Shown in pieces: positions 62,735-64,000 of a stretch of 64,000 nt of DNA (within the stretch, counting starts at the first letter, position 1; each line of letters begins with the position of its first letter). The translations under genes were made by a program, and so were the position numbers. The notes beneath the pieces were generated by a model. It was given only the letters and a program-made list of their open reading frames with translations. It did no database searches and was not told where the DNA came from. The stretch covers positions 2,666,001 through 2,730,000 of the forward strand of contig NC_013739.1 in NCBI RefSeq assembly GCF_000025265.1, in the 5' to 3' direction. This DNA is from Conexibacter woesei DSM 14684 (lineage in GTDB: Bacteria > Actinomycetota > Thermoleophilia > Solirubrobacterales > Solirubrobacteraceae).

Positions 62735-64000
62735 GTGTCGGTCACGGCGTACCGGACCTGTCCCTTGTGCGAGGCCACCTGTGGCCTCGAGCTGACGCTT
62801 GACGAGAGCGGCGCGGTGGAGCGCGTGCGCGGCGACGCCGACGACGTCTTCTCGCGCGGCTTCCTGTGCCCGAAGGGCGTCTCGATCAAGCAGCTGCACG
62901 ACGATCCCGACCGGCTGCGGACGCCGCTCCGCAGGACGGCGAACGGGAGCTTCGAGCCGTGCTCCTGGGAGGAGGCGTTCGCGCTCGTCGCGGCCGGCCT
63001 CGAAGGCGTCAGAGCGCGCGGCGGCGCCGACGCGGTCGCGCTCTACATCGGCAACCCGAGCGCCCACAACATGTCCGCGCTGCTGTACGGCCGCGCGCTC
63101 GCGAAGGGCCTCGGCAGCAGAAACGTCTACTCGGCGAGCACGGTCGACCAGTACCCCAAGCAGCTCGCCTCGGCGCTGATGTTCGGAACCGCGACGACCG
63201 TCGCCGTCCCCGACCTCGACCGCACCGACCACCTGCTCGTGCTCGGCGCCAACCCGCTCGCGTCCAACGGCTCGCTGATGACCGCGCCGGACGTGCGCGG
63301 CCGGCTGCAGGCGATCCAGGCGCGCGGCGGGAAGGTCGTCGTCGTCGACCCGCGCCGCTCGCGCACCGCGCGCGCTGCCGACGAGCACGTGCCGATCCGG
63401 CCGGGGACCGACGCGCTGCTGCTGATCGCGATGGTCGCGGTCCTGTTCGAGGAGCAGCTGGTCGCGCCGGGGCGGCTGGAGCCGCTCTGCGACGGCCTCG
63501 GTGAGCTGCGCGCGCTCGCCGCGCCGTTCGCGCCGGAGCGGGTCGCGGCGGCGACGGGCATCCCAGCGCCGACGATCCGGCGCCTCGCGCGCGATCTGGG
63601 GGCAGCCGAGCGTGCCGTCGTCTACGGGCGGATGGGGACGACGACGCAGACGTTCGGGACGACCGCCTCGTGGCTGGTCGACGTGCTCAACGTGCTGACG
63701 GGCAACCTCGACCGCGCGGGCGGCGCGATGTTCCCGCTGCCGGCGATCGGGGGCTCGAACTCGCGCGGCGAGCCGGGGCGCGGGCGCGGCGCGCGGACCG
63801 GCCGCTGGAGCAGCCGCGTGCGCGGGCTGGGGGAGGTCTTCGGCGAGCTGCCCGTCGCCTGTCTCGCGGAGGAGATCGAGACGCCGGGCGACGGCCAGGT
63901 GCGCGCGTTGATCACGCTCGCCGGCAACCCCGTCGTCTCGACGCCGAACGCCGGCCGGCTCGACGGCGCGCTCGCCGCGCTCGACTTCATGGTCAGCGTC
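62735..64000 (+). CDS. molybdopterin oxidoreductase (5' part, continues beyond window)
   Basis: The first 422 residues of a Mo/W-bis-MGD oxidoreductase. The N-terminal [4Fe-4S] ligands are in YRTCPLCEATCGLEL (Cys9, Cys12, Cys16) and GFLCPKG. Then come LYIGNPSAHNMSALLYGRALAKGLGS, DHLLVLGANPLASNGSLMTAPDVRG and GGKVVVVDPRRSRTARAADEHVPIRPGTDALLLIAM, the cofactor-binding pattern of the formate dehydrogenase/nitrate reductase superfamily. No Tat signal is present, so the enzyme is cytoplasmic. The GTG at 62735 is 42 bases after the GH76 stop. The substrate cannot be decided from this half. Confidence 0.9.
   Translation, partial: MSVTAYRTCPLCEATCGLELTLDESGAVERVRGDADDVFSRGFLCPKGVSIKQLHDDPDRLRTPLRRTANGSFEPCSWEEAFALVAAGLEGVRARGGADAVALYIGNPSAHNMSALLYGRALAKGLGSRNVYSASTVDQYPKQLASALMFGTATTVAVPDLDRTDHLLVLGANPLASNGSLMTAPDVRGRLQAIQARGGKVVVVDPRRSRTARAADEHVPIRPGTDALLLIAMVAVLFEEQLVAPGRLEPLCDGLGELRALAAPFAPERVAAATGIPAPTIRRLARDLGAAERAVVYGRMGTTTQTFGTTASWLVDVLNVLTGNLDRAGGAMFPLPAIGGSNSRGEPGRGRGARTGRWSSRVRGLGEVFGELPVACLAEEIETPGDGQVRALITLAGNPVVSTPNAGRLDGALAALDFMVSV

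Noticed and set aside
1-64000. tRNA, rRNA or riboswitch genes
   Set aside because: No cloverleaf, conserved rRNA segment or recognisable riboswitch core was found on reading the intergenic regions, all of which are short.

Overview
The window is very GC-rich, densely packed actinobacterial DNA. Many neighbouring genes share ATGA or GTGA start/stop overlaps, and GTG starts are common. The gene content includes a cytoplasmic actinobacterial-type [NiFe]-hydrogenase with three Cys and one Asp at the proximal cluster, a lysyl-tRNA synthetase fused to an MprF-like lysyltransferase, an ECF42 sigma factor paired with a DGPF protein, and DUF6314/DUF5947/DUF6084 proteins. Together these suggest a soil actinobacterium, possibly of the Thermoleophilia (Solirubrobacterales, Conexibacter-like). 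The lineage is inferred from gene families only. No rRNA, tRNA, CRISPR array or prophage was seen.

Layout. 1-2339: end of an oligopeptide/oligosaccharide-type ABC importer operon followed by mannonate dehydratase. 2423-3936: DGPF protein and ECF42 sigma factor. 3990-6949 (minus): gnd-zwf-DUF6314, oxidative pentose phosphate enzymes. 7071-10162: HAD phosphatase/beta-phosphoglucomutase and a GH65 disaccharide phosphorylase. 10180-11070: an alpha/beta-hydrolase that has lost its nucleophile and catalytic His. 11101-14457: the LysRS-MprF fusion, divergent from an APC permease. 15840-20203: an AbiEi/DUF559 protein, a DMT transporter, a rhomboid-like protein, a hypothetical, and a patatin-like protein lacking its Ser. 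20184-23478: a thioester-reductase-like SDR and glmS.

23582-34596 looks like a surface-polysaccharide locus. It has a secreted protein, a kinase with two NarL-type regulators, a coiled-coil protein, PelF, PelG, two GH114 proteins and a large secreted Agd3-like deacetylase with a polybasic tail. This combines Pel synthesis/export genes with galactosaminogalactan-type modification enzymes. A 41-42 bp two-dyad element occurs three times, each time just upstream of a transcription unit of this region, which suggests one regulon.

35085-50333 is a GntR regulator divergent from a 15-gene hydrogenase operon: hypC, hupF-like, hypDE, small and large subunits, NifU/Cys4 fusion, DUF5947, DUF6084, an unknown, protease, hypAB, a double-SIS protein and hypF. 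50368-54079 holds an ArsR-SRPBCC pair, a methyltransferase remnant, an SDR and a LacI regulator. 54132-58959 is an amidohydrolase / APC permease / DUF1989 / P1-peptidase operon with a LacI-type operator. 59094-64000 contains a second AbiEi/DUF559 gene bracketed by two 45-bp palindromes, two small proteins, a DeoR regulator with a secreted GH76 enzyme, and the start of a molybdopterin oxidoreductase.

The most unusual signals are (i) the Pel/GAG-like locus with its shared cis element, and (ii) two families of imperfect palindromes found next to genes for AbiEi/DUF559 endonuclease-like proteins. One such gene is framed by two copies, and a third copy abuts a collapsed methyltransferase gene. This arrangement resembles REP/RAYT units but has a different partner protein.
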